DNA of 64,000 bases, taken from Methanomassiliicoccales archaeon LGM-RCC1 (lineage in GTDB: Archaea > Thermoplasmatota > Thermoplasmata > Methanomassiliicoccales > Methanomethylophilaceae). The notes below the pieces were generated by a model. The model did no database searches. It was not told where the DNA came from and was given only the letters and a program-made list of their open reading frames with translations. The stretch is taken from contig CP115555.1 of the NCBI GenBank assembly GCA_030168575.1, positions 1,240,001 to 1,304,000 on the forward strand, given 5' to 3'. Numbering within the stretch: position 1 is the stretch's first letter; every line of letters starts with the position of its first letter. Of this stretch, positions 9,469 to 17,989 are shown piece after piece. Position numbers and translations under genes: made by a program.

Positions 9469-9541
9469 CCACTTTCAGTCGATTTTTCTGCTAGCCAGAC
9501 ATCAAAATCATAGGTTCCACTTTCGGTCACCTCCCCTTCTG

Positions 9542-9665
9542 AACTTTAAATACTACCGGGTGGATGGTGTAATCAGAGGAGAAGAAGTGCATCCCCAAAG
9601 GCACAATCCTCCAGATGGCACCGGAAATCCATCCATCCTATCCTATCCCCCGGTGCCATCAGGTT
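9542..9665 (+). other. promoter and structured leader before PUA gene
   Basis: A TATA-like CTTTAAATAC near 9543-9552 is followed about 25 bases later by sequence that can fold extensively. A GTGC/GCAC hairpin occurs near 9587-9604, flanked by GAGGA and TCCTC. An 11-base perfect inverted repeat (GATGGCACCGG at 9614-9624 and CCGGTGCCATC at 9650-9660) encloses a pyrimidine- and A-rich 25-base loop. It may be a long 5' leader of the PUA protein gene or a separate small RNA. No known RNA family is recognised. Confidence 0.45.
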
Positions 9666-9711
9666 TCTTCCATCAATGATATCTTTTATCTGGACTTCCA
9701 TACGGAGTTCA

Positions 9712-10203
9712 ATGTCCGACATTATGATCAGGAAAAGGAAGAGGATGAGAGAGAAGGAGATCAAGGCCCTGTCCAAGAATCTCCAGGAGCTTTTCGGCGT
9801 TCCGGTCTTCGATGAGAGGGATCCGGTGGACATGGCCGAGAGTTCGGATTTCAACGTCATTTTCGTGGGGCAGGACATCCTCGGACTCGTCTATGAGGAG
9901 AAACCCTTCCTGACCATCAGGGGAATCCTGAAGTACAGGCCCACCGCCAGATCGGTCACCGTTGACATGGGAGCAGTACCGTTCGTCACCAACGGAGCGG
10001 ATGTCATGGGCCCCGGAATAACCGATGCCGACGAGAACGTGGCCGAGGGAGACCTCGTTTGGATCAAGGACATCAAGAACGGCGCCCCGCTCGCCATCGG
10101 AAAGGCATTGCGTTCCGGAACCGAGTTGAAGAACAAGGCAGGCGGAAAGGCCATCAAGACCATCCACTACGTGGGCGACAAGCTCTGGAAGTCTGGAGAA
10201 TGA
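9712..10203 (+). CDS. PUA-domain RNA-binding protein (MCT-1/Tma20-like)
   Basis: A 163-residue protein with a basic N-terminal region (residues 1-20, RKRKRMREKE) and a C-terminal PUA domain (about 75-155), recognisable from VTVDMGAVPFVTNGADVMGPGI and the following GDLVWI. It matches the archaeal family related to eukaryotic MCT-1/Tma20, which act on ribosomes and translation initiation. ATG 9712 was preferred because upstream in-frame starts would translate the structured leader. It ends one base before the HD-domain gene. Confidence 0.8.
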   Translation: MSDIMIRKRKRMREKEIKALSKNLQELFGVPVFDERDPVDMAESSDFNVIFVGQDILGLVYEEKPFLTIRGILKYRPTARSVTVDMGAVPFVTNGADVMGPGITDADENVAEGDLVWIKDIKNGAPLAIGKALRSGTELKNKAGGKAIKTIHYVGDKLWKSGE

Positions 10204-10204
10204 T

Positions 10205-11506
10205 ATGCGCAGCGGCAAGGTAATCCAGGATCCCGTTCACGGAAACATCATCGTCGACGGCATCTACCAGGACATAACGGACCGTCCTGAGATGCAGAGG
10301 CTGAGGACCGTGAAGCAGCTCGGCCTAGGATACCTTGTTTTCCCCGGCGCTAACCACACCCGCTTCGAGCATTGTCTCGGAACTTACCATCTGGCCGGAC
10401 GCATGGCGAATGCCATAGGTCTCGGTGAGGATGAATCCAAGACCGTGAGGATGGCAGGTCTTCTCCATGATGTCTGCCACGCACCTTTCTCCCATTGCCT
10501 GGAATCCATAATGGAGGATGCAACTGGATTGGATCATATGGAGCTGGCCCGTGCGCTCATAACAGGCAAGCTCCCCAACCACAAGAAAGTGGACGACGAC
10601 CTCTTCGACGGCCTAAGGCCGATAGGTGACGAGATCGCGAGAGAAGGCATCGATCCCAAAGAGGTCTGCGACCTCATCGCTTATGAGAATTCACACAGCG
10701 AGAATCTGGATTCATTCATGGGCAAGGACCATTTCCCTTCCAGGGATTACGCCCATCAGATCATACACGGCCCTGTTGATGCCGACCAGATGGACTACCT
10801 GATGAGGGATGCCCACTACACAGGGATAACACACGGCGATATCGACTGCGACAGGCTGATCAACACCATGACCGTCCACAACGACCGTATCATGATCCGC
10901 AGGGGCGGGATCACCGCCGCCGAGGGTCTGATGGTATCCAGGTCGCTGATGTACACATCGGTCTACTTCCACGAGACCACCAGGATAGCCGAGAAGATGC
11001 TGTGCAAATCCGTGGAGCATTCAGGGCTCGACCTCTCCGACATCTACCTCTGGACGGATTACGACCTTGTCCAGAAGGTAATCGATTCCGACGGCAAGAG
11101 CTCCAACTGCATCAGGCGCGTCCTCAACCGCGACATCAACAAGAAGGCCTTCGCGGTCTACAGCACCGATGTCGATGAAGAGGTGGCCTCGAAGCTCATC
11201 GGATACGCCAACAGGGAAGGCACCAAGCGTCTCGAGCAGGAGATCGCCGACCAGGCGGACATGGATGTCTTCAACGTCGGTGTCGAGATAACCTCCAAGA
11301 GCAACCTTCAGTCGTCCATCAACATCGGCAAGACCGACGTGTCCATCATCGACGACGGAGGCAAGGTCATGTCATTGGCAAGATTCTCCCCGATCGCCAG
11401 GGCCCTCCAGGCACGCAACCCGTACAGCTGGGCGATACTGGTGTCTGCACCATCGATGTTCAGGGAATCCGCGGAAAAGGCAGCAAAGAAAGTCCTCGGA
11501 CTGTGA
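10205..11506 (+). CDS. HD-domain phosphohydrolase (SAMHD1/dGTPase-like)
   Basis: The 433-residue protein carries an HD domain: histidine in HTRFEH (56), HD in LLHDVCHAPFSH (88-89) and a later aspartate in GPVDADQMDYLMRD. The N-terminal KVIQDPVHGNIIVD is typical of the archaeal/SAMHD1-like group whose studied members hydrolyse dNTPs or related nucleotides. The C-terminal 150 residues are less conserved. It directly follows the PUA gene and ends tail to tail with rtcB. The substrate cannot be told from sequence. Confidence 0.85.
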   Translation: MRSGKVIQDPVHGNIIVDGIYQDITDRPEMQRLRTVKQLGLGYLVFPGANHTRFEHCLGTYHLAGRMANAIGLGEDESKTVRMAGLLHDVCHAPFSHCLESIMEDATGLDHMELARALITGKLPNHKKVDDDLFDGLRPIGDEIAREGIDPKEVCDLIAYENSHSENLDSFMGKDHFPSRDYAHQIIHGPVDADQMDYLMRDAHYTGITHGDIDCDRLINTMTVHNDRIMIRRGGITAAEGLMVSRSLMYTSVYFHETTRIAEKMLCKSVEHSGLDLSDIYLWTDYDLVQKVIDSDGKSSNCIRRVLNRDINKKAFAVYSTDVDEEVASKLIGYANREGTKRLEQEIADQADMDVFNVGVEITSKSNLQSSINIGKTDVSIIDDGGKVMSLARFSPIARALQARNPYSWAILVSAPSMFRESAEKAAKKVLGL

Positions 11507-12958
11507 TCAGCCCTTGATGACACCGATGGGCGTTAGCTTGGCGACCTTCTCAGTGAGTCCTGCGTTGCAGACGACCTCGATGACCTGATCCACGTTCTTG
11601 TATGCGCGGGGGGCCTCTTCGAGCACACCTTCCCTAGAACCGTTCCTCAGGTAGATGTCGTTGGATGCCATCTCGTTCAGGATAGAGTCCATGGACAGCG
11701 TCTTTATCGCTGCAGATCTGGACATCTGTCTTCCTGCCCCGTGGCAGGTTGAACCGAAGGTCTGCTCCATGGAGCCCTTCCTTCCTGCGAGGACATAGGT
11801 GCCTACCTTCATGTTGCCGGGGATGATGACGGGCTGTCCTACATCCCTGTAGCGCAGTGTGATCTCGGACCTTCCGGGAGCGAATGCACGTGTGGCGCCC
11901 TTCCTGTGGACCAGAACATCCTCGTGATGCTTGTCGATGTCGTGCCTCTCCTTCTTGGCGATGTTGTGCGCGACATCGTAGACAACATCCATTCCCATGT
12001 TCTCTGCGGAATCTCCAAGAACCTTCTCGAAGGATTCCCTGGCCCAGTGTGTGATCATCTGCCTGTTGGCCCAGGCATAGTTGGCACCGCAGCACATGGC
12101 CTTGTAGTAGTCCTCACCGAGCTTGGAGTCCATAGGTGCACAGGCCAGCTGCCTGTCCGGGAGGTTGACGGAGTTGGTCTTGATGTAGCGCTCCATCTCC
12201 TGAAGGTAATCGGTCGCGATCTGATGCCCGCATCCTCTGGATCCGCAGTGTACGGTGATGGCAAGAGTGCCCTGCTTCAGGCCGTATACCTTAGCCGTTC
12301 TCTCATCGAAGACGTTCTCAACCAGGTCGACCTCCAGGAAGTGGTTCCCGGAACCGAGCGATCCCAGCTGCGGAAGCCCTCTCTTCCTGGCCTTATCGTT
12401 GACTACGGATGTGTCCGCATCCTTCATGTGTCCGAACTCCTCGGTCACTTCCAGGTCCTTCTCCCATCCGTATCCGTTCTCGACCGCCCATTCCGATCCC
12501 ACGGATAGGATATCGTCAAGTTCCTTGTACCCGACCTTGGTCAGTCCTTTGGAGCCCAGTCCAGACGGGACGTTCCTGTAGAGCTCGTCGATGAGCTCGT
12601 TCTTCTTGTCGCCGAGATCCTCCAGCGTGAGGTCCGTTTTGATAAGTCTAACACCGCAGTTGATGTCGAATCCGATTCCTCCGGGGGAGATCGATCCCTC
12701 GTACTCATCCACAGCGGCCACTCCGCCGATGGGGAAACCGTATCCCCAGTGGATGTCCGGCATGGCCATGGAGCTCCCCACGATACCGGGGAGGCATGCG
12801 ACATTGGCGGCCTGCATGGGTGCATTGTCAGAACGTATCTGTGAGAGCATCTCCTCGCTCGCATAGATGACGGCATTGGTCTTCATCCCCAGGTTCTCGT
12901 CCATGGGGATCTCCCATCTGTTGTCGTCGATCTTGTTGAGCTTGCCCTCCCACGACAT
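11507..12958 (-). CDS. rtcB: tRNA-splicing ligase RtcB
   Basis: A 483-residue RtcB, the GTP- and manganese-dependent RNA ligase that joins tRNA exon halves after archaeal intron removal. Conserved segments include GIGFDINCGVRL (metal Cys), GSLGSGNHFLEV, HCGSRGCGHQIATDY, and the guanylylated-histidine motif STCHGAGRQMSR. ATG 12958 begins the family's conserved N terminus; longer frames run into tRNA-His. No intein is present (some archaeal RtcB genes contain one). It lies 30 bases downstream of tRNA-His on the same strand and may be read from the tRNA promoter. Confidence 0.95.
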   Translation of the reverse strand: MSWEGKLNKIDDNRWEIPMDENLGMKTNAVIYASEEMLSQIRSDNAPMQAANVACLPGIVGSSMAMPDIHWGYGFPIGGVAAVDEYEGSISPGGIGFDINCGVRLIKTDLTLEDLGDKKNELIDELYRNVPSGLGSKGLTKVGYKELDDILSVGSEWAVENGYGWEKDLEVTEEFGHMKDADTSVVNDKARKRGLPQLGSLGSGNHFLEVDLVENVFDERTAKVYGLKQGTLAITVHCGSRGCGHQIATDYLQEMERYIKTNSVNLPDRQLACAPMDSKLGEDYYKAMCCGANYAWANRQMITHWARESFEKVLGDSAENMGMDVVYDVAHNIAKKERHDIDKHHEDVLVHRKGATRAFAPGRSEITLRYRDVGQPVIIPGNMKVGTYVLAGRKGSMEQTFGSTCHGAGRQMSRSAAIKTLSMDSILNEMASNDIYLRNGSREGVLEEAPRAYKNVDQVIEVVCNAGLTEKVAKLTPIGVIKG

Positions 12959-12988
12959 GATGATGCACCAGATTAGAAACACAATAGG

Positions 12989-13063
12989 GGCCGGGACCGA
13001 GATTTGAACCCGAGTCAAGGGATCCACAGTCCCCTAGGATAACCAAGCTACCCTATCCCGGCC
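12989..13063 (-). tRNA. tRNA-His (GTG)
   Basis: On the minus strand the sequence folds as a cloverleaf: acceptor GCCGGGA/TCCCGGC, anticodon stem GGGGA/TCCCT around loop CTGTGGA (anticodon GTG), and T-loop GTTCAAATC. An encoded G at position -1 (13063) faces a C discriminator, the tRNA-His identity feature. CCA is not encoded and no intron is seen. Confidence 0.93.
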
Positions 13064-13350
13064 ATTTTGTAATTCGGGCAATCAGATTCCCTTACATAAA
13101 CATATCGGGATTCTTCACCCTGTTGGAAACCTATGCTGAATCTATGAAAAACGCCAGGGTAACAAGGGACTAGTCCAATGAACTTATGATGCCTAAGGGC
13201 GACGGATTTTTTCTTGCGTGCCATTTCAGTGGTGTTGTCATCGATTTATGATATATTTTGGAAGCACCGACTATAGAGCGTGAGACAATGCGGAGCTGAA
13301 CGGTGTTCAGTATCGCAATACTTTATAAACGAGTATATAAATCCGCAATC
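13064..13350. other. intergenic region, promoters only
   Basis: This 287-base stretch separates tRNA-His from the membrane-protein gene. Near 13094-13103 the minus strand reads GTTTATGTAA, a possible tRNA-His promoter. Near 13320-13329 CTTTATAAAC is about 25 bases before ATG 13351, a good TATA box for a leaderless transcript. A CTGAAC/GTTCAG hairpin is at about 13297-13311. No protein gene is supported. Confidence 0.5.
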
Positions 13351-13872
13351 ATGACTAACTGGAGGAAATACGGGAATCAGACTCTAGATGATTCATCACG
13401 CCGTTGGATTGGAATCGTCTTTCTAATCGCGGCAGTGGCCATGGTGATCTTCATGGTGTTCGGATACAACTACCCTCTGTACCTGGGAGAGAGTGAGTAT
13501 TCGTTACCCTTGGAAAGCGCGACAATCTACAAACTCATCGCTGACGGCATCAGTATCTTCGACGGCAGCATCCCTGGAGTGTTGCTGCTCGTATTGTTCG
13601 TCATATCGATATTGATGATCCTGTTGGGAGCAGTCAACTCCTTGTGGGCAAAGGGCGGGGCAGTGCTGTACCTGATCTCATATCTCATAGCAATCTTCGC
13701 TCCCATGACCTATCCTTTGAAGATTTACATAACCACGGTGAACGTTCCGATCAGTTTCATAGATCCAGCCAATTCGGGCTCAATCGCCGCCCCCATCCTG
13801 GTGTTGGTTATAACAATGGCCATGATCCTGATAGGGGCATGGCAGCTCTCATTATCGAAAAACGAAGATTGA
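13351..13872 (+). CDS. small four-helix membrane protein, unknown
   Basis: A 173-residue protein with four predicted membrane segments: about residues 20-42 (IGIVFLIAAVAMVIFMVFGY), 70-95, 98-118 and 145-165. A short charged N terminus and a lysine-rich C terminus flank them. No family is recognised and there are no catalytic motifs. ATG 13351 was chosen because a TATA box lies about 25 bases upstream and the sequence before it does not look coding. It is a single gene followed by a hairpin. Confidence 0.65.
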   Translation: MTNWRKYGNQTLDDSSRRWIGIVFLIAAVAMVIFMVFGYNYPLYLGESEYSLPLESATIYKLIADGISIFDGSIPGVLLLVLFVISILMILLGAVNSLWAKGGAVLYLISYLIAIFAPMTYPLKIYITTVNVPISFIDPANSGSIAAPILVLVITMAMILIGAWQLSLSKNED

Positions 13873-13905
13873 ATGGGGTTAACCAATAACTGTTCTTGGG
13901 ACAAG

Positions 13906-13932
13906 GGGCCGGCAATCGTCTATAGCCGGCCC
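13906..13932 (+). terminator. hairpin after membrane-protein gene
   Basis: GGGCCGGC (13906-13913) and GCCGGCCC (13925-13932) form a perfect 8-base stem with an 11-base loop. It lies between the membrane-protein gene and argF. No T run follows at once, so it is a weaker terminator call than others here. Confidence 0.45.
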
Positions 13933-13960
13933 AATCGCCCAAATCCTCTCTTACCATCAT

Positions 13961-13970
13961 TTTTTAAATA
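13961..13970 (+). promoter_or_regulatory. TATA box of argF
   Basis: TTTTTAAATA, a consensus-like archaeal TATA box, is centred about 26 bases before the argF ATG at 13992, implying a leaderless or nearly leaderless mRNA. Confidence 0.65.
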
Positions 13971-13991
13971 CAGTAATAATGACGCACCTTC

Positions 13992-14912
13992 ATGGCAAAG
14001 AAGAATCTGATTTCGGTAGTCGACATGAAGGACGAGTGGCCCGACCTTGTCGACCTCGCAATCAAGCTCAAGGCAGAGCGCGGACACCACGGAGACCCCC
14101 TGAAGGGAAAGTCCCTCGGTATGATCTTCGAGAAGCCCAGCACAAGGACCAGGATCTCCTTCGATGTGGCGATCACCGAGCTCGGAGGACACGCAGTCTA
14201 TCTGGACGAGTCCAAGATGCAGATCGGAGTCCACAGCGAGACCATGGAGGACACGGCCCGTGTCATGAGCCGCTTCGTCCACGCCATCATGTATCGTGCG
14301 AATGACTACAAGATGATGGACAAGCTCGGAGATTGGGCATCCGTTCCCGTAGTCAGCGGACTGGACAACCTCGAGCACCCCTGCCAGGCATTGGCCGATA
14401 TGGTCACAATCAAGGAGAAGCTCGGAGGATTCAGGGGAAAGAAGCTCGTGTACCTTGGAGACGGAAACAACGTCTGCAACTCCCTGCTCTACGCATGCGC
14501 TATCATGGGAATCGATATGGTGGCATGCTGTCCTGCTATCAGGATGCCCAACGCGGAGATTATGTGGAACGCCACTAAGATCGCCGAGGCCAACGGATCC
14601 AAGATCATCGCATCCCATGAGCCCGAGAAGGCCTGCGTGGATGCCGATGTTCTGTACACGGACACATGGATCTCCATGGGAGACACCACGTCCGAGGAAG
14701 AGGCCATCAGGATCTTCAAGCCCTACCAGATCAACGACGACACCGTCGCATTGGCGAAGCCCACATGCATCGTAATGCACTGCCTCCCCGCACACCGCGG
14801 TCAGGAGATCACCAACGAGGTCATGGAAGGACCCCACAGCGTGGTCTTCGATCAGGCAGAGAACAGGCTGCACGCACAGAAGGCAGTCCTGTACACCCTG
14901 ATGAAGGGCTGA
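13992..14912 (+). CDS. argF: ornithine carbamoyltransferase
   Basis: This 306-residue enzyme makes citrulline from ornithine and carbamoyl phosphate in arginine synthesis. The carbamoyl-phosphate motif STRTR is at residues 50-54, HPCQALADM is in the middle, and HCLPAHRGQEIT near the C terminus contains the ornithine-binding Cys loop typical of OTC rather than aspartate carbamoyltransferase. Length is normal. It is a single gene, convergent with the DHH-family gene. Confidence 0.95.
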   Translation: MAKKNLISVVDMKDEWPDLVDLAIKLKAERGHHGDPLKGKSLGMIFEKPSTRTRISFDVAITELGGHAVYLDESKMQIGVHSETMEDTARVMSRFVHAIMYRANDYKMMDKLGDWASVPVVSGLDNLEHPCQALADMVTIKEKLGGFRGKKLVYLGDGNNVCNSLLYACAIMGIDMVACCPAIRMPNAEIMWNATKIAEANGSKIIASHEPEKACVDADVLYTDTWISMGDTTSEEEAIRIFKPYQINDDTVALAKPTCIVMHCLPAHRGQEITNEVMEGPHSVVFDQAENRLHAQKAVLYTLMKG

Positions 14913-14919
14913 ACAAAAC

Positions 14920-16332
14920 TCAATTCACCTGGGAGGAGACAATGTCCTCGACTATGTCGAGGAACTCCTCCTTCTTTTCTTCCGGAATGGTCGCTCCCGC
15001 TGCGACGCTGTGACCTCCGCCGTACCCTCCTACGAGTCCGGAGGCGGTCTTCATAACTACAGAGAGGTCCAGGCCTCTGTCGACCAGATCCCTGTTCGCC
15101 CTGGCGGATACCTTCACCCCGTCATCCGAATCGACGAAGGCGATTATCGGCAGGTTGTGTCTGCATTCGGGAGAGTTCAGGAGCATACCGGCCACGATAC
15201 CGACCACAGTGTCCCTGATCTTGTCCCCAGCATCGAAGTACTGGATGAACCTGCGCTCCCTGATCAGATGGTTGTCTTTGACATAAGATAATGCTGATGA
15301 GATGTGCCTCCTGTGGTCGGCACGGTTCTTCTCCGCATCCTTCAGCGCGGTCGTGTCCCCGCAGCATATTCTCATCCCCGTCTCCGCATCGTCGTATCTT
15401 CCGCAGGAGTTCAGGACTGTTGCGAATTCCTTAGCGTCCCTGAGTCCGGTCCCGTGTTCGAACTTCGGCAGGGTGTAGACCTCCCCGTAGATTCTCTTCT
15501 GGTCCTCGAGGCACACAAGCTCCAGAACGTTGTCCGTAACCCTCTCCTTCTCCGAGGGGTCCAGATCGTTCCAAGACCTCCATTCGCCGTTCTTCTTGAG
15601 CGGGACGTGCAGGAACTCCAGCATGTCCATGCATCCGTTGGGGTTGTCCGTGAGCCCCTCCAAGCGGGGCTCGTTGCAGTATTGGAAGAACTGTATGATG
15701 GGGCGGGTCTCCCTTCCGAAGAGCCTCAGGTCTTGCTCTATCACCAGGTCATCGTTCGCGACGGCATCGTTGACTATCATGCGGTTTATGCTGACGAGCT
15801 TGGATTGATTGGTGTCCTGGAAGTCCCCCACAGCACCGACGATGGCGAGGTAGGCGAGATCGATATTGGCGGGATCCACCACCTTCGATAACAGATAGGT
15901 CATACCTGCACCGCAGGTCTCGAAGGAGCCGTCGAACCCGTACACGTGTGGATTGAGATGGTCCACTGATACGAAGTTGTCCAGAGATGTCTGCTTCTTC
16001 CTCCATTTGGGGTCGGGAACGTGATGATCAGTGATCACAAGATTGGACCTGGAGAATTCGGACAGGTATCCGCTTCCGAGGTCGCATATCCAAACGTAAT
16101 CCTCCGGGGCGTCATTGACCATAGCGATGGTCTCCTCGGTGATCTTAGGCACGAAAACAGTGCGGTGCTCCGCTCCGAGACGGTCAGCTGTGATCGTCGC
16201 GATGGAACCGGCCGTTATCCCGTCCGCATCTATGTGGGAGACGATGAGTATGCTCTTCGCCTTCCTGAGGCCAGCAGCCGCAGTGGCCAGGTCGCGCTCC
16301 ATACGTCCAAGGTCACCATTTGTATCCGGCAT
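14920..16332 (-). CDS. archaeal RecJ-like DHH phosphoesterase
   Basis: A 470-residue DHH-superfamily protein resembling archaeal RecJ/GAN proteins, which are single-strand exonucleases that in some archaea bind the GINS part of the replicative helicase. SHIDADG (about residues 32-38) and ITDHHVPD carry the metal-binding aspartates and histidines; the DHHA1-like C-terminal GGYGGGHSVAAGA is also present. It overlaps the 3' end of the upstream RNase H-fold gene by 20 bases, so the two are cotranscribed. Nuclease function is known for the family, not shown here. Confidence 0.85.
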   Translation of the reverse strand: MPDTNGDLGRMERDLATAAAGLRKAKSILIVSHIDADGITAGSIATITADRLGAEHRTVFVPKITEETIAMVNDAPEDYVWICDLGSGYLSEFSRSNLVITDHHVPDPKWRKKQTSLDNFVSVDHLNPHVYGFDGSFETCGAGMTYLLSKVVDPANIDLAYLAIVGAVGDFQDTNQSKLVSINRMIVNDAVANDDLVIEQDLRLFGRETRPIIQFFQYCNEPRLEGLTDNPNGCMDMLEFLHVPLKKNGEWRSWNDLDPSEKERVTDNVLELVCLEDQKRIYGEVYTLPKFEHGTGLRDAKEFATVLNSCGRYDDAETGMRICCGDTTALKDAEKNRADHRRHISSALSYVKDNHLIRERRFIQYFDAGDKIRDTVVGIVAGMLLNSPECRHNLPIIAFVDSDDGVKVSARANRDLVDRGLDLSVVMKTASGLVGGYGGGHSVAAGATIPEEKKEEFLDIVEDIVSSQVN

Positions 16333-17074
16333 GTTCCCTCACGAGTTTGCCGTAGATCACTCCGGCGATGTATTCGAGATTGATGGTATCTGCACGGTTG
16401 TATTCCTGCAGGATGTTCAGTGCATCCTCGTCACCGTGCCTCTTCCACATATGCCAAAGATGGACGGCCTCAGCGCCGTCCACTCCCTCGATCTCCTCGG
16501 CCCTTGTTATGCCGAGCTCGATCTCCAGGGGTTTCAGTCCTCCCTTGAATCCCACCTTCCTCGATGCGAAGCGTAGGTCGTACTGAGGGATATCGAAATC
16601 CACCTCGGGGAAGCTGTTCCTTAGAACGGGAACATCGAAGCAGCTCCCGTTGAACGTGACGAGCATCTTGGAGCCTTTCAGGGCATCCGACAGTGATTCG
16701 GAATCCAGGTCGAATCCCTCCGTCAGGGTGTACGTCTTATCCTTCCTATGGACCGTGACCACCGTGACGAGCGCATCCCTGCTCAGACCGTCGGTCTCGA
16801 TATCGAGGTATGCTGCATCGTCCTTGAAGCGGTCGTACATCCTCCAATGCTCAGATTTGGGCACAAGATCGGACAATGCGCAGGCATTCTCTTCCTTCAG
16901 AAGTTCCGCAGCCTGCATGATGATCGGATCCGATTTCTCCTTCAGGGCAGGCTTGACGCAGCCGATGTTGTCGGACGATAGGAAATCGTCCCAATCAAGT
17001 ATGCCCGATTCCCAGATGCTCCTCTCCTTCTTGGCACCCACTGAAGGCAGAATCTGGAAGGTGTGTTCGATCAT
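16313..17074 (-). CDS. RNase H-fold exonuclease, YprB-like
   Basis: The 253-residue protein has an RNase H-like (DEDD-type) exonuclease domain in its C-terminal two thirds: AYLDIETDG (first acidic pair, near residue 88), TFNGSCFDVPVL, the YDLRF region, and a late EYNRADTINLEYI. This is the pattern of the YprB/RNase_H_2 family. The N-terminal 80 residues are a separate, possibly helix-hairpin-helix-like segment (SGILDWDDFLSS). It overlaps the RecJ-like gene, suggesting a joint nucleic-acid repair or turnover role, and is divergent from the phosphoesterase at 17126. Confidence 0.78.
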   Translation of the reverse strand: MIEHTFQILPSVGAKKERSIWESGILDWDDFLSSDNIGCVKPALKEKSDPIIMQAAELLKEENACALSDLVPKSEHWRMYDRFKDDAAYLDIETDGLSRDALVTVVTVHRKDKTYTLTEGFDLDSESLSDALKGSKMLVTFNGSCFDVPVLRNSFPEVDFDIPQYDLRFASRKVGFKGGLKPLEIELGITRAEEIEGVDGAEAVHLWHMWKRHGDEDALNILQEYNRADTINLEYIAGVIYGKLVREHAGYKW

Positions 17075-17125
17075 CGCTCCCGCATATGCGTAAACGGTTT
17101 TAATCCCTATTCTCTAAGGGCGGTC

Positions 17126-17848
17126 ATGAGGGCCAAGGAGATACTGCCGGGAGTGAGGATCACCAGCGACAGGTGTCTGGTCCTCGATGAAGGCCCCACG
17201 GTTGTTCTCGGGGACCTTCACCTAGGTTACGAGAGGGCGCTCGAGCAGGAGGGGATGTACCTTCCACGCATCAACACCGAGTCCATCAGGGAGTGCCTCA
17301 ACGACATATTGTCCAGGTACGAACCGAAGAGGATCGTCCTCCTCGGGGACATTAAGCACGACTTCAAGCGTGCCGGTTACGAGGAGAAGCAGGAGGTCAG
17401 GAAGATATTCAACCTCCTTGCCGAGGCGGCGCAGGTCGTAGCCATCAAAGGAAACCACGACAATTATCTGCAGAACATCGTGGCCGATCTCGGATTCCTG
17501 GTGGTCGATTACATCGATATAATGGGCTTCCGCCTGGAGCACGGGCATGTGGATTCCGGTGTGAGGCCGGTTATAATAGGGCACGAGCACCCTTCCGTGA
17601 GGATCCCGGGGAGCGTTGGCGGTGGCCTGAAGATTCAATGCTTCGTCCATGCGGAGAAGGAGGGTGTGATCGTCCTTCCGCCTTTCAGCCCATTCGCCTC
17701 GGGAAACGATCTCGTCCTTGACAAGGATGCGGTCATGGCCCCCGCATTGAAGGATGCGGACTACCCCAACGCCCGTCTTTACGGCGTTACGGACATGGGC
17801 CTGATGGACTTGGGGACCCTGGCAGACATTTCTGACGTCACCTTGTGA
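17126..17848 (+). CDS. archaeal metallophosphoesterase
   Basis: A 240-residue calcineurin-like phosphoesterase. Metal motifs are in order: GDLHLGYE (about residues 29-36), LLGDIKHD, IKGNHDN, and GHEHPSV. It belongs to the archaeal group with C-terminal tails of unknown use, often annotated as DNA repair phosphoesterases by context. ATG 17126 was chosen because the longer frame upstream overlaps the divergent gene. Substrate is unknown; the neighbouring nuclease genes favour a nucleic-acid role. Confidence 0.8.
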   Translation: MRAKEILPGVRITSDRCLVLDEGPTVVLGDLHLGYERALEQEGMYLPRINTESIRECLNDILSRYEPKRIVLLGDIKHDFKRAGYEEKQEVRKIFNLLAEAAQVVAIKGNHDNYLQNIVADLGFLVVDYIDIMGFRLEHGHVDSGVRPVIIGHEHPSVRIPGSVGGGLKIQCFVHAEKEGVIVLPPFSPFASGNDLVLDKDAVMAPALKDADYPNARLYGVTDMGLMDLGTLADISDVTL

Positions 17849-17863
17849 TGAAAACGAGTTGGC

Positions 17864-17879
17864 GGATACATACAACTCA
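17864..17879 (+). promoter_or_regulatory. GATACATaCAACT element before mtbA
   Basis: GGATACATACAACTCA lies 111 bases before the mtbA ATG and matches, with one change, the GGATACATCCAACTCAC element found just downstream of the mcr TATA box. GAGTTG and CAACTC flank it as an inverted repeat (17856-17877). No good TATA box is visible before it, unlike at mcr, so its role here is less certain. Confidence 0.4.
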
Positions 17880-17989
17880 GATGGCACCCAACAACCCCTA
17901 AAAGTTAAGCTATGGTCATAACTGCGGTCCATATCTTCCCTCTTTTCTTATATAGGATGAAAGGTATGCAAACATCAGGAGTTTTCATT

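Noticed and set aside
13144-13251. A 36-codon reading frame with an internal TAG at 13171-13173 that could look like another pyrrolysine gene.
   Set aside because: It is very short, has no ribosome-binding site, and its product shows no domain or coding bias; it is most likely chance.
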